Shown piece by piece: positions 40,491 through 49,085 of a stretch of 64,000 nucleotides of DNA. This DNA is from Bradyrhizobium sp. (lineage in GTDB: Bacteria > Pseudomonadota > Alphaproteobacteria > Rhizobiales > Xanthobacteraceae): NCBI RefSeq assembly GCF_022844465.1, contig NZ_JALHLP010000009.1, positions 61,752 through 125,751 of the forward strand. The letters are read 5' to 3'. Below the pieces are notes generated by a model, which ran no database searches, was not told the DNA's origin, and saw nothing but the letters and a program-made list of their open reading frames with translations. Both the position numbers and the translations under genes were made by a program. How positions within the stretch are numbered: position 1 is the first letter of the stretch; each line of letters starts with the position of its first letter.

Positions 40491-43487
40491 TTGAAGACCG
40501 ATATCGCGCGGACATTAGCGGCGTTGAATGCCACCAACGAAGCGATTCTGTACGCCAAATCACCCGAAGAACTGTACGGGAAGGTTTGCGAGGCCGCCTT
40601 CTCCAGCGGCGTATTCCTGGCTGCCGCCATTTTCTTGCGGGAGGGCGAAACCGATCTGTTGCGCTTGGTCGCCGGCTTCGGCGACGACGTCGCCCGCCTG
40701 CGCGGCGTCGACATTTCGATCGCGGCCGATGCGCCCGAGGGTGCGGGCGTTTGCGGTCGCGCCTTTCGCGACAAACAGACAAGCGTCAGCAACGATGTGC
40801 CGAATGACCCGCGCTTGCAGGTCTGGCACGAGAGTGCCAGACTCGCCGAAGTCGGCGCGGCGGCGGCGCTGCCGCTGACCTGCAACGGGGAAGGCGTCGG
40901 CGTATTCCTGGTCACGCTGCGCGAAACGCGCTCGATCGACGGTCAGACTGTCGCCATGCTCGAGCGGGTGGTGGCGAACGTCTCGTTCGCGCTCGATAAT
41001 TTCGGGCGCGAGGCCGCCCGCAAGAACGGCGAGCGCGCCATGCGGCGGTTGAACCGGATGTTCGGCGCCATGATCGCGACCAACGAAGCCATCCTCCGCG
41101 CCAGGACCGAACAGGATCTCTATCAGCATGTTTGTGATGCTGCCGTGCATAGCGGAAATTCAACGGCCATGCTGGTTCTGCTCGCGCAGCCCGACTCCAT
41201 CTGGTTGAAGCCGGTCGCCGGGACGGGAGAGACGCTCGAACAGATCACGCGGACGCGACACTCCATCGATGCCGACAATCCCTACGGCAACGGCATCTGC
41301 GGCCGGGCGTTCAGGACGCAGAAGCCGTGTGTCAACCCCGACGTTCTCAAATCCGCGCAGGCGCAGCCCTGGCAAGCCGCGGCGCGCGAGGCCAACGTCG
41401 CCGCTTGCGTCGCCGTCCCGCTGGTCAAGGCCGGTGATAGCATTGGCGTACTGCTGTTCTTTGTCGGCAGGTCATGGGCGGAGGACGACGAGATCGTCGC
41501 CCTGATGGCCCGGATCGCGGACAACGTCTCCTTTGCGCTCGAGAGCCTTGAACGCGCCGGCGAAAAGGCCAGGGCCGATGCGCAAAAAGAACGGCTGGCG
41601 CGCATGCTGGCGGCGCTCAGCTCGACCAACGAGGCGATCATTCGTGCGACGTCGCGCGCGGAGCTGTTCACGCTGGTATGCGAAGCCGCGGCGAAGGGTG
41701 GTCGGTTCAATTCCACCGGTATTCTGCTGGCCAGGTCTGACAGCGATTTTGCCGATATGGCGGCTGTGGCCGGACCGACCGCCGCCAACATGCGCCAGGT
41801 GAGGGTTTCCATCAACGCGGACCATCCGGAAGGGCGCGGGCTGTTCGGAAACGCGTTCCGCTCCCGGCAGGCCTGCATTTCCAACGATCTGCGCGCCGAT
41901 CCCAGAGGCGTCGCGTTTCGACAATTCGTTCACGCCGATGGCGCGAGGTCAGGCGCGGCGTTTCCGCTCATGGTTTCGGGTCAACCCGTCGGCGTGATGT
42001 TCTTTATTTCCTCCGAGAAGGACACGTTCACGCCGGAGTTTGCCGAGCTGCTGCAGCGTCTAACCGACAACGTTTCGTTTGCGCTGGAGAATTTTGACCG
42101 CGCCGACGAGAAGACCAGGGCGGACGAGCGGATCGAGTACCTGGCCTCGCACGACAGCCTTACCGGCTTGCCGAATCGCGAGAAATTCAACGACATGCTT
42201 CGCCACACCATGATCGTGGCCCAACGCCACCAGCGGCCGTTCGCGCTGCTGTTCATTGATCTCGACCGGTTCAAGGTCGTCAATGATTCGCTGGGGCATG
42301 ATGCCGGCGACATGCTGTTGGTGGAGATCGGCGGCAGGCTGCGCCGCGCGCTGCGGTCGAGCGACACGGTCGCGCGGCTCGGCGGCGACGAGTTCGTGGT
42401 GATTCTGGAAGAAGTCGCCGGACGTCATGAGGTCGAGCGCATTGCCGGCGAGCTGCTCGCCGTGCTCAGCCAGCCGATGCGGTTGAGCGGCCACGAATGC
42501 CACACCACGGCATCGATCGGGATAGCGATGTACCCGACCGATGGCCTCGACGTGCAGACGTTGACCAAGAACGCCGACATGGCGATGTACCTTGCCAAGG
42601 AGGACGGCAAAAACGGTTTTCACTTCTTCGCCAAGGGACTCAAGACGCTTTCAATCGAGCGACTGACGCTGGAGAACGCCTTGCGCCGCGCGCTGGAGCG
42701 CGACCAGTTCTCTTTGCACTATCAGCCCAAGGTCGACATGGTGAGCGGCGCGATTACCGGCGTCGAGGCGCTGCTGCGCTGGAATCACCCCGAACTCGGT
42801 AGCGTGTCGCCGGCGCAATTCATTCCGCTGGCGGAGGAAACCGGACTGATCATCCCGATCGGACGCTGGGTGCTAAAGGAGGCCTGCGCGCAAAACATGG
42901 CCTGGCAGCGCCGCGGCTTGCGGCCGGTGGCGATGGCCGTCAACCTGTCGCCCCGTCAGTTCGCCGATGCGCACCTGTTGCATGACGTTGACGCGGCGCT
43001 GTTGGCGAGCGGCATGTCGTCGTTGCTGTTGCAGCTTGAAGTCACCGAGGGCATGGTGATGAGCAACGTGCCGCGGACGGTCAAGGTGCTCGACTCGATC
43101 CAGAGCCGCGGCATTCGCCTTGCGATCGACGATTTCGGAACCGGCTATTCGTCGATGTCGCTGATGAAGCAGTTCCCGATCGACACCATCAAGATCGACC
43201 GCTCCTTTGTTCGCGATCTGCATTTCGATTCCGAGGACCGGGCCATCGCGCAGGCCATCATCAGCATGGGCAAGGCGCTCGGAATGACCGTGGTCGCGGA
43301 GGGCGTTGAGACGGTCGATCAGCAGAGTTTCCTGCGCGATCACGCTTGCGACGAGATGCAGGGCTTCCTGTTCTCCAGGCCGTTGCCACCCGAGAAAATG
43401 GCCGACCTGTTGCGGGCCGAACCGGCGTTGGCCTCGCCGCCGCTGCAACCCGATGCCGGATCAGGGCTGAAAAGCGCGGTCGCCTGA
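40491..43487 (+). CDS. Triple-GAF, GGDEF and EAL domain protein (c-di-GMP turnover)
   Basis: A 998-residue cytosolic sensor-output protein with no membrane segment. Three tandem GAF modules begin near residues 8, 183 and 371, each opening with a TNEAI-(L/I) helix and V(C)-E/D-AA, showing internal triplication of a unit of about 188 residues. The diguanylate cyclase domain starts near 547 and has an intact GGDEF at about 630. An RSSD inhibitory site sits five residues before it. The EAL domain starts near 724 with EALLRW, DDFGTGYSS, IKIDRSF and VAEGVET intact. Both activities are therefore plausible, with GAF ligands choosing between them. The start is TTG with AGGGAG seven bases upstream. No partner gene adjoins. 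Confidence 0.94.
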   Translation: MKTDIARTLAALNATNEAILYAKSPEELYGKVCEAAFSSGVFLAAAIFLREGETDLLRLVAGFGDDVARLRGVDISIAADAPEGAGVCGRAFRDKQTSVSNDVPNDPRLQVWHESARLAEVGAAAALPLTCNGEGVGVFLVTLRETRSIDGQTVAMLERVVANVSFALDNFGREAARKNGERAMRRLNRMFGAMIATNEAILRARTEQDLYQHVCDAAVHSGNSTAMLVLLAQPDSIWLKPVAGTGETLEQITRTRHSIDADNPYGNGICGRAFRTQKPCVNPDVLKSAQAQPWQAAAREANVAACVAVPLVKAGDSIGVLLFFVGRSWAEDDEIVALMARIADNVSFALESLERAGEKARADAQKERLARMLAALSSTNEAIIRATSRAELFTLVCEAAAKGGRFNSTGILLARSDSDFADMAAVAGPTAANMRQVRVSINADHPEGRGLFGNAFRSRQACISNDLRADPRGVAFRQFVHADGARSGAAFPLMVSGQPVGVMFFISSEKDTFTPEFAELLQRLTDNVSFALENFDRADEKTRADERIEYLASHDSLTGLPNREKFNDMLRHTMIVAQRHQRPFALLFIDLDRFKVVNDSLGHDAGDMLLVEIGGRLRRALRSSDTVARLGGDEFVVILEEVAGRHEVERIAGELLAVLSQPMRLSGHECHTTASIGIAMYPTDGLDVQTLTKNADMAMYLAKEDGKNGFHFFAKGLKTLSIERLTLENALRRALERDQFSLHYQPKVDMVSGAITGVEALLRWNHPELGSVSPAQFIPLAEETGLIIPIGRWVLKEACAQNMAWQRRGLRPVAMAVNLSPRQFADAHLLHDVDAALLASGMSSLLLQLEVTEGMVMSNVPRTVKVLDSIQSRGIRLAIDDFGTGYSSMSLMKQFPIDTIKIDRSFVRDLHFDSEDRAIAQAIISMGKALGMTVVAEGVETVDQQSFLRDHACDEMQGFLFSRPLPPEKMADLLRAEPALASPPLQPDAGSGLKSAVA

Positions 43488-43610
43488 CGGCTGTCGACGC
43501 AGTTCGCGGACCATCACATCGCTTTGTCGAAACCCGGCCCGGTTTCGATTCCATCGAAACCGAAAAACCTCTACGCTACCGACCCAGACAAGATCGGGAA
43601 GGGAACGCCC

Positions 43611-44600
43611 ATGAACCGCCGCGAACTTTTCAAGGCCGCCGCAGCCTTGCCGCTGGCAAAAGCCGCACTCGCCAGCGCCGCCCTCGCGCAAAGCCCGTAT
43701 CCCTCGCGCAACGTCACCATGATCGTGCCGTTTCCGCCCGGCGGGCAGGCCGATCTGGCGGCGCGGCCGGTCGCGCAGGCGCTGGAGAAAATCCTCGGCA
43801 AGCCCGTCATCGTCGACAACCGCGCCGGCGGCGGTGGCGGATCGGTCGGCAATGCGGCGGCGGCGCGCGCCGAACCCGACGGCCATACGCTGCTGATGAC
43901 GCTGTCCTCGCTCGCCGTGCTGCCGGAAGCCGACCGGCTGTTCGACCGCCCGGTGGCGTATGAAGTCTCGCAGTTCGCGCCGGTGGCGCGCGTGCTCGCC
44001 GATCCGACCTTGCTCGCCGTGCCGGCCTCGGCGCCATGGAAGACGCTGCAGGATTTCGTCGACGACGCCAAAAAACGTCCCGGACAAATCCCCTATGGCT
44101 CGTCCGGTCCCTACGGCACGCTGCATGTGGCGATGGAAATGTTTGCGGCGAGCGCCGGCATCAAGTTGCTGCACGTGCCGTTCCGCGGCGCCGGCCCGGC
44201 GCTGACAGCATTGCTCGGCGGCACCGTGCAGGCGATGGCCTCCGCGCCGGGGACGCTGAAGCAGCAGGTCGACGACGGCAAGATGCGGGTGCTGGCGAAC
44301 TGGGGCGCGGCCCGCATCACCAGTTTCCCCGACCTGCCGACCTTCCGCGAACTCGGCTACCGGGATGTCGAGTTCTACATCTGGGCCGGATTGTTCGCGC
44401 AGAGTGCGCTGCCGGCGCCGATCATGAAGCAGTTGCGCGAGGCTATGGCGCAGGCGGTGAAGGCGCCCGAGGTGATCAAGACGTTCGAGACCGCCGGCAG
44501 CCCGGTCGCCTATCTCGACGCGCCGGAATTTTCCAAATTCGTCGCGGAAGACAGCGCGCGGCTGGTCGCGGCGGTGAAGAAGATCGGCAAGGTGGAATAA
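43611..44600 (+). CDS. Orphan Bug/TctC-family periplasmic substrate-binding protein
   Basis: A 329-residue binding protein exported by a signal peptide (MNRRELFKAAAALPLAKAALASAALAQ, with an RR pair suggesting possible Tat export). The Bug features are NVTMIVPFPPGGQADLAARPVAQALEKILGKPVIVDNRAGGGGG and YGSSGPYGTLHVAMEMFAASAGIKLLHVPFRGAGPA. No tctA or tctB gene adjoins. Such orphan receptors are numerous in beta- and alphaproteobacteria and may share distant permeases. The ATG at 43611 is preferred to an upstream in-frame codon at 43524, which lacks a signal sequence. Confidence 0.93.
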   Translation: MNRRELFKAAAALPLAKAALASAALAQSPYPSRNVTMIVPFPPGGQADLAARPVAQALEKILGKPVIVDNRAGGGGGSVGNAAAARAEPDGHTLLMTLSSLAVLPEADRLFDRPVAYEVSQFAPVARVLADPTLLAVPASAPWKTLQDFVDDAKKRPGQIPYGSSGPYGTLHVAMEMFAASAGIKLLHVPFRGAGPALTALLGGTVQAMASAPGTLKQQVDDGKMRVLANWGAARITSFPDLPTFRELGYRDVEFYIWAGLFAQSALPAPIMKQLREAMAQAVKAPEVIKTFETAGSPVAYLDAPEFSKFVAEDSARLVAAVKKIGKVE

Positions 44601-44609
44601 CGTGCCGGT

Positions 44610-45110
44610 TCAGGCTTGGGGGGAGGAGGCCGGCGTTTCCTGCGCGGGCCTGTGCTCGCAGACGTCGACCCATTCGGCCGCGGTCAGTTCCGCCATCCGC
44701 GCGGGTGTGATTTTCACCGCGCTGTGGGTCGAGCCTGCGGCGGGCACCACGACGTCGAATGCCTTCAGCGACACGTCGCAATAGACCGGCAACGGCGTCT
44801 TCAGCCCGAACGGACAGACGCCGCCGACCTCGTGGCCGGTGATCTCGGCGACCTCGTCGAGGCCGAGCATCTTCGGCTTGCCGCCGAACTGCGCCTTCAC
44901 CTTCTTGTTGTCCATCCGCGCGGTGCCGGCGGCCACGATCAGCACCACGCGCTCGCCGATCCGCAAGGACAGCGTCTTGGCGATCCGCGCCGGCTCGACG
45001 CCATAGGCCTCGGCGGCGAGCGCGACGGTCGCCGAACTCATCGGGGATTCGATCACGGTGATGTCGGGCGCCTTCCCGGCGAAGAAAGCGCGGACGGACT
45101 CAAGACTCAT
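44610..45110 (-). CDS. YbaK/EbsC-family aminoacyl-tRNA deacylase
   Basis: A 166-residue protein of the ProXp/YbaK editing fold. The features are SAALAAEAYG-like TVALAAEAYGVEPARIAKTL, VVLIVAAGTARMDNKKVKAQFGGKPKMLGLDEV and EITGHEVGGVCPFGLKTPLPVYCDVSL. These match proteins that hydrolyse mischarged tRNA such as Cys- or Ala-tRNA(Pro). It is the last gene of a three-gene run: the stop of the haloacid dehalogenase gene is 1 base before its start, so it is co-transcribed. Confidence 0.92.
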   Translation of the reverse strand: MSLESVRAFFAGKAPDITVIESPMSSATVALAAEAYGVEPARIAKTLSLRIGERVVLIVAAGTARMDNKKVKAQFGGKPKMLGLDEVAEITGHEVGGVCPFGLKTPLPVYCDVSLKAFDVVVPAAGSTHSAVKITPARMAELTAAEWVDVCEHRPAQETPASSPQA

Positions 45111-45111
45111 T

Positions 45112-45858
45112 TCAGGACCTTATAGCAGACACCAGGCCGGGCAGTTCGGCAAGGCTGTGGATGCGATGGTCGGGCACGACGCCGAGTTCATCCATCTGGG
45201 TACGCAACGCCCAAAACATCGTCAATGGCGGCAGCGTCTCGCTTTCAAGGCAAGCCAGCGCCATCGCTTCCGGGCTCACCCGCTCGATCCAGGCGACGTT
45301 GAGCCCGAACGCCTTGGCGCCGCAGGCGTCCCAGGGATTGGAGGAAACGAACAGCACCTCTGAGGGCGGAGTGTGAAGCCTCGATTCGATCAGGGTGTAG
45401 GCGTCCGGGCTCGGCTTGAAAACCTTCCCTGCATCGACGCTGATGATGGCGTCAAGCACGCCGGCGAGGCCGGAATTTTTCACCAGCGCATCGAGCATGT
45501 CGGGGCTGCCGTTGGAGAAGATCGCGAGCTTGCGGTCGCGCATCGCCTCAAGCGCCGCCATCGCATCCGGATACAGATCGAGGTTCAGGTATTTCGCGAT
45601 GATGCGTTCAAAAGTCTCGGCGTCGTAGTCGAGCCCGAGGCATTTGAGCGTATAGGCGAGCGCGTCGCGGGTGACCGCGGAAAAGTCCTGGTAACGCCGC
45701 ATCAGCGAACGCAGCCAGGTGTATTCGAGCTGCTTGATGCGCCAGACCTGGGTGATGATCCCGCCATAGCCGGGAAAGGCGTCTTCGGTGACTTCAGCCA
45801 CCGACTGGACGTCGTAGAGCGTGCCATAGGCATCGAACACAACGGCTTTGATGGTCAC
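45112..45858 (-). CDS. Haloacid dehalogenase, type II (L-2-haloacid dehalogenase-like)
   Basis: A 248-residue HAD hydrolase. FDAYGTLYDV contains the nucleophile Asp9. SNGSPDML near 115, KVFKPSPDAYTLIESRL near 150 and SSNPWDACGAKAFGL near 172 are the motifs particular to L-2-haloacid dehalogenases, where the SSN-WD stretch holds the catalytic Asn and Asp. It would convert L-2-haloacids to D-2-hydroxyacids. The start is GTG, overlapping the upstream gene's stop by 4 bases (GTGA). Confidence 0.92.
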   Translation of the reverse strand: MTIKAVVFDAYGTLYDVQSVAEVTEDAFPGYGGIITQVWRIKQLEYTWLRSLMRRYQDFSAVTRDALAYTLKCLGLDYDAETFERIIAKYLNLDLYPDAMAALEAMRDRKLAIFSNGSPDMLDALVKNSGLAGVLDAIISVDAGKVFKPSPDAYTLIESRLHTPPSEVLFVSSNPWDACGAKAFGLNVAWIERVSPEAMALACLESETLPPLTMFWALRTQMDELGVVPDHRIHSLAELPGLVSAIRS

Positions 45859-46691
45859 GGGAGTTTCTCTTTTCCGATTGTCGCATACAGGAATTTCCTG
45901 AGTGCGTCGACGGACTGGTCCCGCGCCGCCTCGTTGAATTCGAGGCGATGGCCGAGGAACTGCTGGGGTGTCGCCAGACTGGGCACGTCAAAACCGTGAT
46001 AGGCGCCGGGATAGACGGCGAGTTCGATCGGAACGCCGAGGCCCGCTTGACGCGAGATTCCGTAATCGTCGCGGCCTGCCGCCAGGTTGCGGCACTCATT
46101 GGCCGGGGTCCAGTCGTCGAGTTCGCCGACCAGGATCAGGGTCGGAACGGTCATGCTGTCCTTGAGACCGAGGCAGGGCGGATAAAAGGCGACGGCGGCG
46201 CGGAATTTTTCCTTTGACGTGCGCTCGATTGCGCCGCGCTCCACCGAGGAGAGGGCAAGCAAGCCACCTTGCGAGAAGCCGATCACGACAACACGGTCGG
46301 GATCGACAAAGGGCTGCTGCAGCAGGAAGCTCAGCGCCCGATAGGCGTCGAAGACGGTCGAGGCCGGCGGGCCACTGGTGCAGGTGCTGGTGAGGCCGCT
46401 CGGACCAAAGCGGTCCACGGTCAGCGTCACATAACCCCACGACACGATTCGTGGGCCCCAGCGCTCATCGAGTCGCCGCCAGCCTCCGTTGCAACCATGA
46501 AGCAGGAACGCCGCGGGAGACGGTCCGGCGTCACGGGGCTGCCGCAGGTAACCCACCAGCGGCTGCGAACTCGCCAGCGGATTTTCGATCTCGACGACAC
46601 GGCCGTCTGAGCTATCGGCGGCGGGACACGCTGTCGCGCTTCCGCTCAGGAGCAGGGCGGCGGTGGCAGCAATTCTGGCGAGGCTCGTCAT
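45855..46691 (-). CDS. Exported dienelactone-hydrolase-family protein
   Basis: A 278-residue alpha/beta hydrolase beginning with a signal peptide (ATAALLLSGSATACPAADS; the Cys after TA may also be a lipoprotein-like site). The catalytic Ser is in VIGFSQGGLLAL near 148, the Asp probably in VGELDDWTP near 203 and the His in YPGAYHGFD near 240. FLLHGCNGGW near 64 is the oxyanion region typical of DLH relatives. It is the first gene of a set with the haloacid dehalogenase and YbaK. Its periplasmic location distinguishes it from chlorocatechol-pathway DLH. Confidence 0.88.
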   Translation of the reverse strand: MTSLARIAATAALLLSGSATACPAADSSDGRVVEIENPLASSQPLVGYLRQPRDAGPSPAAFLLHGCNGGWRRLDERWGPRIVSWGYVTLTVDRFGPSGLTSTCTSGPPASTVFDAYRALSFLLQQPFVDPDRVVVIGFSQGGLLALSSVERGAIERTSKEKFRAAVAFYPPCLGLKDSMTVPTLILVGELDDWTPANECRNLAAGRDDYGISRQAGLGVPIELAVYPGAYHGFDVPSLATPQQFLGHRLEFNEAARDQSVDALRKFLYATIGKEKLP

Positions 46692-46730
46692 CGACCACCT
46701 CCCGCTCGGACTGCAATCGGGACCGTTCCT

Positions 46731-47615
46731 TTATATCCCCAAAATCTTCCGCGCGTTGGCCTTCATCACCTTGGGCCGGATTTCGTCGCGGATCTCGAGT
46801 TTGGCGAAATCGGCCAGCCAGCGGTCGGGGGTGATTACCGGCCAGTCCGAGCCGAACAGCATCTTGTCCTGCAGGATCGAGTTGATGTAGCGGACCAGGA
46901 TCGGCGGAAAATATTTCGGGGACCAGCCGGAGAGGTCGATATAGACGTTTGGCTTGTGGGTCGCGACCGACAGCGCCTCTTCCTGCCAGGGAAACGAGGG
47001 ATGCGCGAGGATGATCTTGAGGTCGGGGAAATCCACCGCGACGTCGTCCATATACATCGGGTTGGAGTACTTCAGCCGCATCCCCATGCCGCCGGGCATG
47101 CCTGATCCGACGCCGGTCTGGCCGGTGTGGAACAGCGCGATCGCGCCGCCGCCGCTGATCGCCTCGTAGAGCGGATAGGCCATGCGGTCGTTGGCGTAGA
47201 AGCCCTGCATGGTCGGGTGGAACTTGAATCCGCGAACGCCGTATTCCTCGATCAGCTTCCTGGCCTCGCGGACGCCGAGCTTGCCCTTGTGCGGGTCGAT
47301 CGAGACGAACGGAATCAGGACGTCGAGGTGGTCGGAAGCCGCCTCCAGCATCTCGTAATTGTTGTAGCGGCGAAAACCGGTCTCGCGTTCGGCGTCGACC
47401 GGGAAGATCACCGCCGCGATGTTCTTGGAACGGTAGTAGGCCGCGGTCTCCGGGACCGTCGGCGGATGCTGGTGCGGCGACTTGAAATAGTCGGCCATGC
47501 GTGCCTGGAAATCATCGTAGCCGTCGTCGCCATGCATGCCGCAGGGCTCTTCGGCGTGGGTGTGGATGTCGATGGCGACGACGCTGTCAATTTCGGGCAG
47601 TTTGAGCTTGGGCAT
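46731..47615 (-). CDS. Amidohydrolase 2 family protein
   Basis: A 294-residue TIM-barrel hydrolase. VVAIDIHTHAEEP near residue 14 is the H-x-H metal motif. VRGFKFHPTMQGF near 130, IALFHTGQTGVG near 163, LKIILAHPSFPWQEEAL near 205 and FGSDWPVITPDRWL near 258 complete the metal site of the ACMSD/oxalomesaconate-hydratase-like group. It is cytoplasmic. The gene is divergent from the two MaoC genes and might act in the same degradation route, though the control region between them (about 100 bases) is all that links them. Confidence 0.9.
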   Translation of the reverse strand: MPKLKLPEIDSVVAIDIHTHAEEPCGMHGDDGYDDFQARMADYFKSPHQHPPTVPETAAYYRSKNIAAVIFPVDAERETGFRRYNNYEMLEAASDHLDVLIPFVSIDPHKGKLGVREARKLIEEYGVRGFKFHPTMQGFYANDRMAYPLYEAISGGGAIALFHTGQTGVGSGMPGGMGMRLKYSNPMYMDDVAVDFPDLKIILAHPSFPWQEEALSVATHKPNVYIDLSGWSPKYFPPILVRYINSILQDKMLFGSDWPVITPDRWLADFAKLEIRDEIRPKVMKANARKILGI

Positions 47616-47720
47616 TCGGCGTTTCCGGCAAGGCGATTTCGTACTATGGGAAATTGATTATACGATATAACAAGTTCCGCAAGGCGGCAGAGGCAAATGG
47701 CTCGCAAGAGGGAGGACGGT

Positions 47721-48197
47721 ATGGCCGAGACGGAAGCCTTCGAGACCGATTTCTGGAAAGACGCCAATTTGCGTAAAGCCTGGGACGACATCGTACCCGG
47801 CGCGCCGCGCAAGACCATTCCCTACACGCTGACCCGGCAAGCGATCGAACTGTACTGCAGATCGGTCGGCGAGGACCATCCGATCTATTTCGACGAGGCC
47901 TATGCCAGAACCACTCGCTATCGCGGGCTGATCGCGCCACCTTCAATCCATATCCTCTTGATGTTCTCCTGCACACCGGCCGACGACTGGATGCGTTCGC
48001 CGGGCACCGTCAATGCCGGACAATCCTGGAGCTACAATATCCCCGCGCGCGCAGGCGACGTCATCACCCTGCAGGCCCGTGCGCTCGACAAGTTCATCAA
48101 GCGCGAGCGGCTGTTCGTGGTGCATGACAACGTGTTCTTCAACCAGCGCGGCGAGGTGATCTGCTCGGGCCGCGGCTGGACCATCCGGCCCGAATGA
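47721..48197 (+). CDS. MaoC-like hotdog protein, N-terminal (FAS1-like dehydratase) subunit
   Basis: A 158-residue hotdog-fold protein. The hydratase motif normally reading D-x-N-P-x-H appears here as EDHPIYFDEAYARTTRYRGLIAPP, so the Asn and catalytic His positions are altered. It is therefore likely a structural partner, as in HadA-HadB-type heterodimeric hydratases. The start at 47721 is chosen over 47697 because the perfect GAGGGAGG site lies directly ahead of it. The second subunit follows at once. Confidence 0.88.
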   Translation: MAETEAFETDFWKDANLRKAWDDIVPGAPRKTIPYTLTRQAIELYCRSVGEDHPIYFDEAYARTTRYRGLIAPPSIHILLMFSCTPADDWMRSPGTVNAGQSWSYNIPARAGDVITLQARALDKFIKRERLFVVHDNVFFNQRGEVICSGRGWTIRPE

Positions 48198-48217
48198 AAA
48201 AGCTAGAGGAGCGCGCG

Positions 48218-48655
48218 ATGACCACCACCTTCGAAAGTCTCAAGGCCGGCGACGGCATCGACGGGCCGGCATTCGCGGTCAGCCGCGAATCCATCCGCTT
48301 GTTCTGCGATGCCTCGCTCGACTACAACCCGCTGCATCTGGACGACGACTACATGAAGGGCAATTTCGGCAAGACCAATTTCGGCGGCGTCATCATGCAC
48401 GGCATGAACAATTTCGGGCTGATCTCGCGCATGATCACCGACTGGGCCTATCCCGCCGGCGCGGTTCACCGCCGGCTGGAGACGCGCTGGGTGAAGCCGG
48501 TCCGCCCCGGCGACACCATCCAGCCGCATGGCGTCGTCAAATCCAAGCAGGTGACGAAGAATTCGCGCTGGGTCCTGATCGACGTGATGGTGCGGAACCA
48601 GGCCGGCGAGAAGGTCGCCACCGGGGAGGCCATGGTGGAGTTTCCGCAGGACTGA
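48218..48655 (+). CDS. MaoC-like (R)-enoyl-CoA hydratase, catalytic subunit
   Basis: A 145-residue hotdog hydratase. CDASLDYNPLHLDDDYMKGNFGKTNFGGVIMHGM carries the intact D-x-N-P-x-H catalytic motif near residue 35. LETRWVKPVRPGDTI is the second strand of the substrate tunnel. It probably hydrates an enoyl-CoA as a heterodimer with the preceding protein. The start at 48218 follows GAGGAG; an earlier ATG at 48194 overlaps the upstream stop but lacks a site. Confidence 0.88.
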   Translation: MTTTFESLKAGDGIDGPAFAVSRESIRLFCDASLDYNPLHLDDDYMKGNFGKTNFGGVIMHGMNNFGLISRMITDWAYPAGAVHRRLETRWVKPVRPGDTIQPHGVVKSKQVTKNSRWVLIDVMVRNQAGEKVATGEAMVEFPQD

Positions 48656-48737
48656 ATTGGCCAGCCGTTTCAAGCCGCCGGCGCCACGATCGCAAGCGGA
48701 GTCGGCATCGAATGGAGCTGTAAACGGCCTATTCGGA

Positions 48738-48766
48738 TTGACATTCGGGGCGGCGATGGCCTAGAA
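48738..48766 (+). promoter_or_regulatory. Strong sigma-70-type promoter of rpmJ
   Basis: TTGACA (48738-48743) and CTAGAA (48761-48766) are separated by exactly 17 bases. The predicted start near 48773 gives a leader of about 105 bases before the rpmJ ATG. Confidence 0.7.
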
Positions 48767-48877
48767 ACCGCCCTGTTCCGGGCGGCTGGCCGCAGGCGGG
48801 ACAAATCCCATTTGCCGCTTTCGGGTAGCTCAGGTTCGGCCTTCAACACGGCCTTTCAAAGCATCAGGATTGTTCTC

Positions 48878-49003
48878 ATGAAGGTCCGTAACTCGTTGAA
48901 ATCGCTGCGCGGTCGTCACCGCAACAACCGCCTGGTTCGCCGCAAGGGCCGAGTCTATGTGATCAACAAGGTGCAGCGCCGCTTCAAGGCCCGCCAGGGC
49001 TAG
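48878..49003 (+). CDS. rpmJ: 50S ribosomal protein L36 (zinc-less form)
   Basis: The 41-residue product [20 protein letters not shown]... is the alphaproteobacterial L36, a component near the peptidyl-transferase side of the large subunit. The four zinc ligands (CxxC...C...H) of the ancestral form are absent, the so-called C-minus type that needs no zinc. It is monocistronic with its own strong promoter, outside the main ribosomal clusters, as usual in rhizobia. An upstream in-frame codon at 48812 gives no conserved extension. Confidence 0.96.
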   Translation: MKVRNSLKSLRGRHRNNRLVRRKGRVYVINKVQRRFKARQG

Positions 49004-49085
49004 GCAGCGGCCCCTTCGCCCCGCTTCACAGGTCTTTGACGAAGTGCTGCTTTGCAGCGCGATCCGGCGCGTCTAGACTTGCGCC

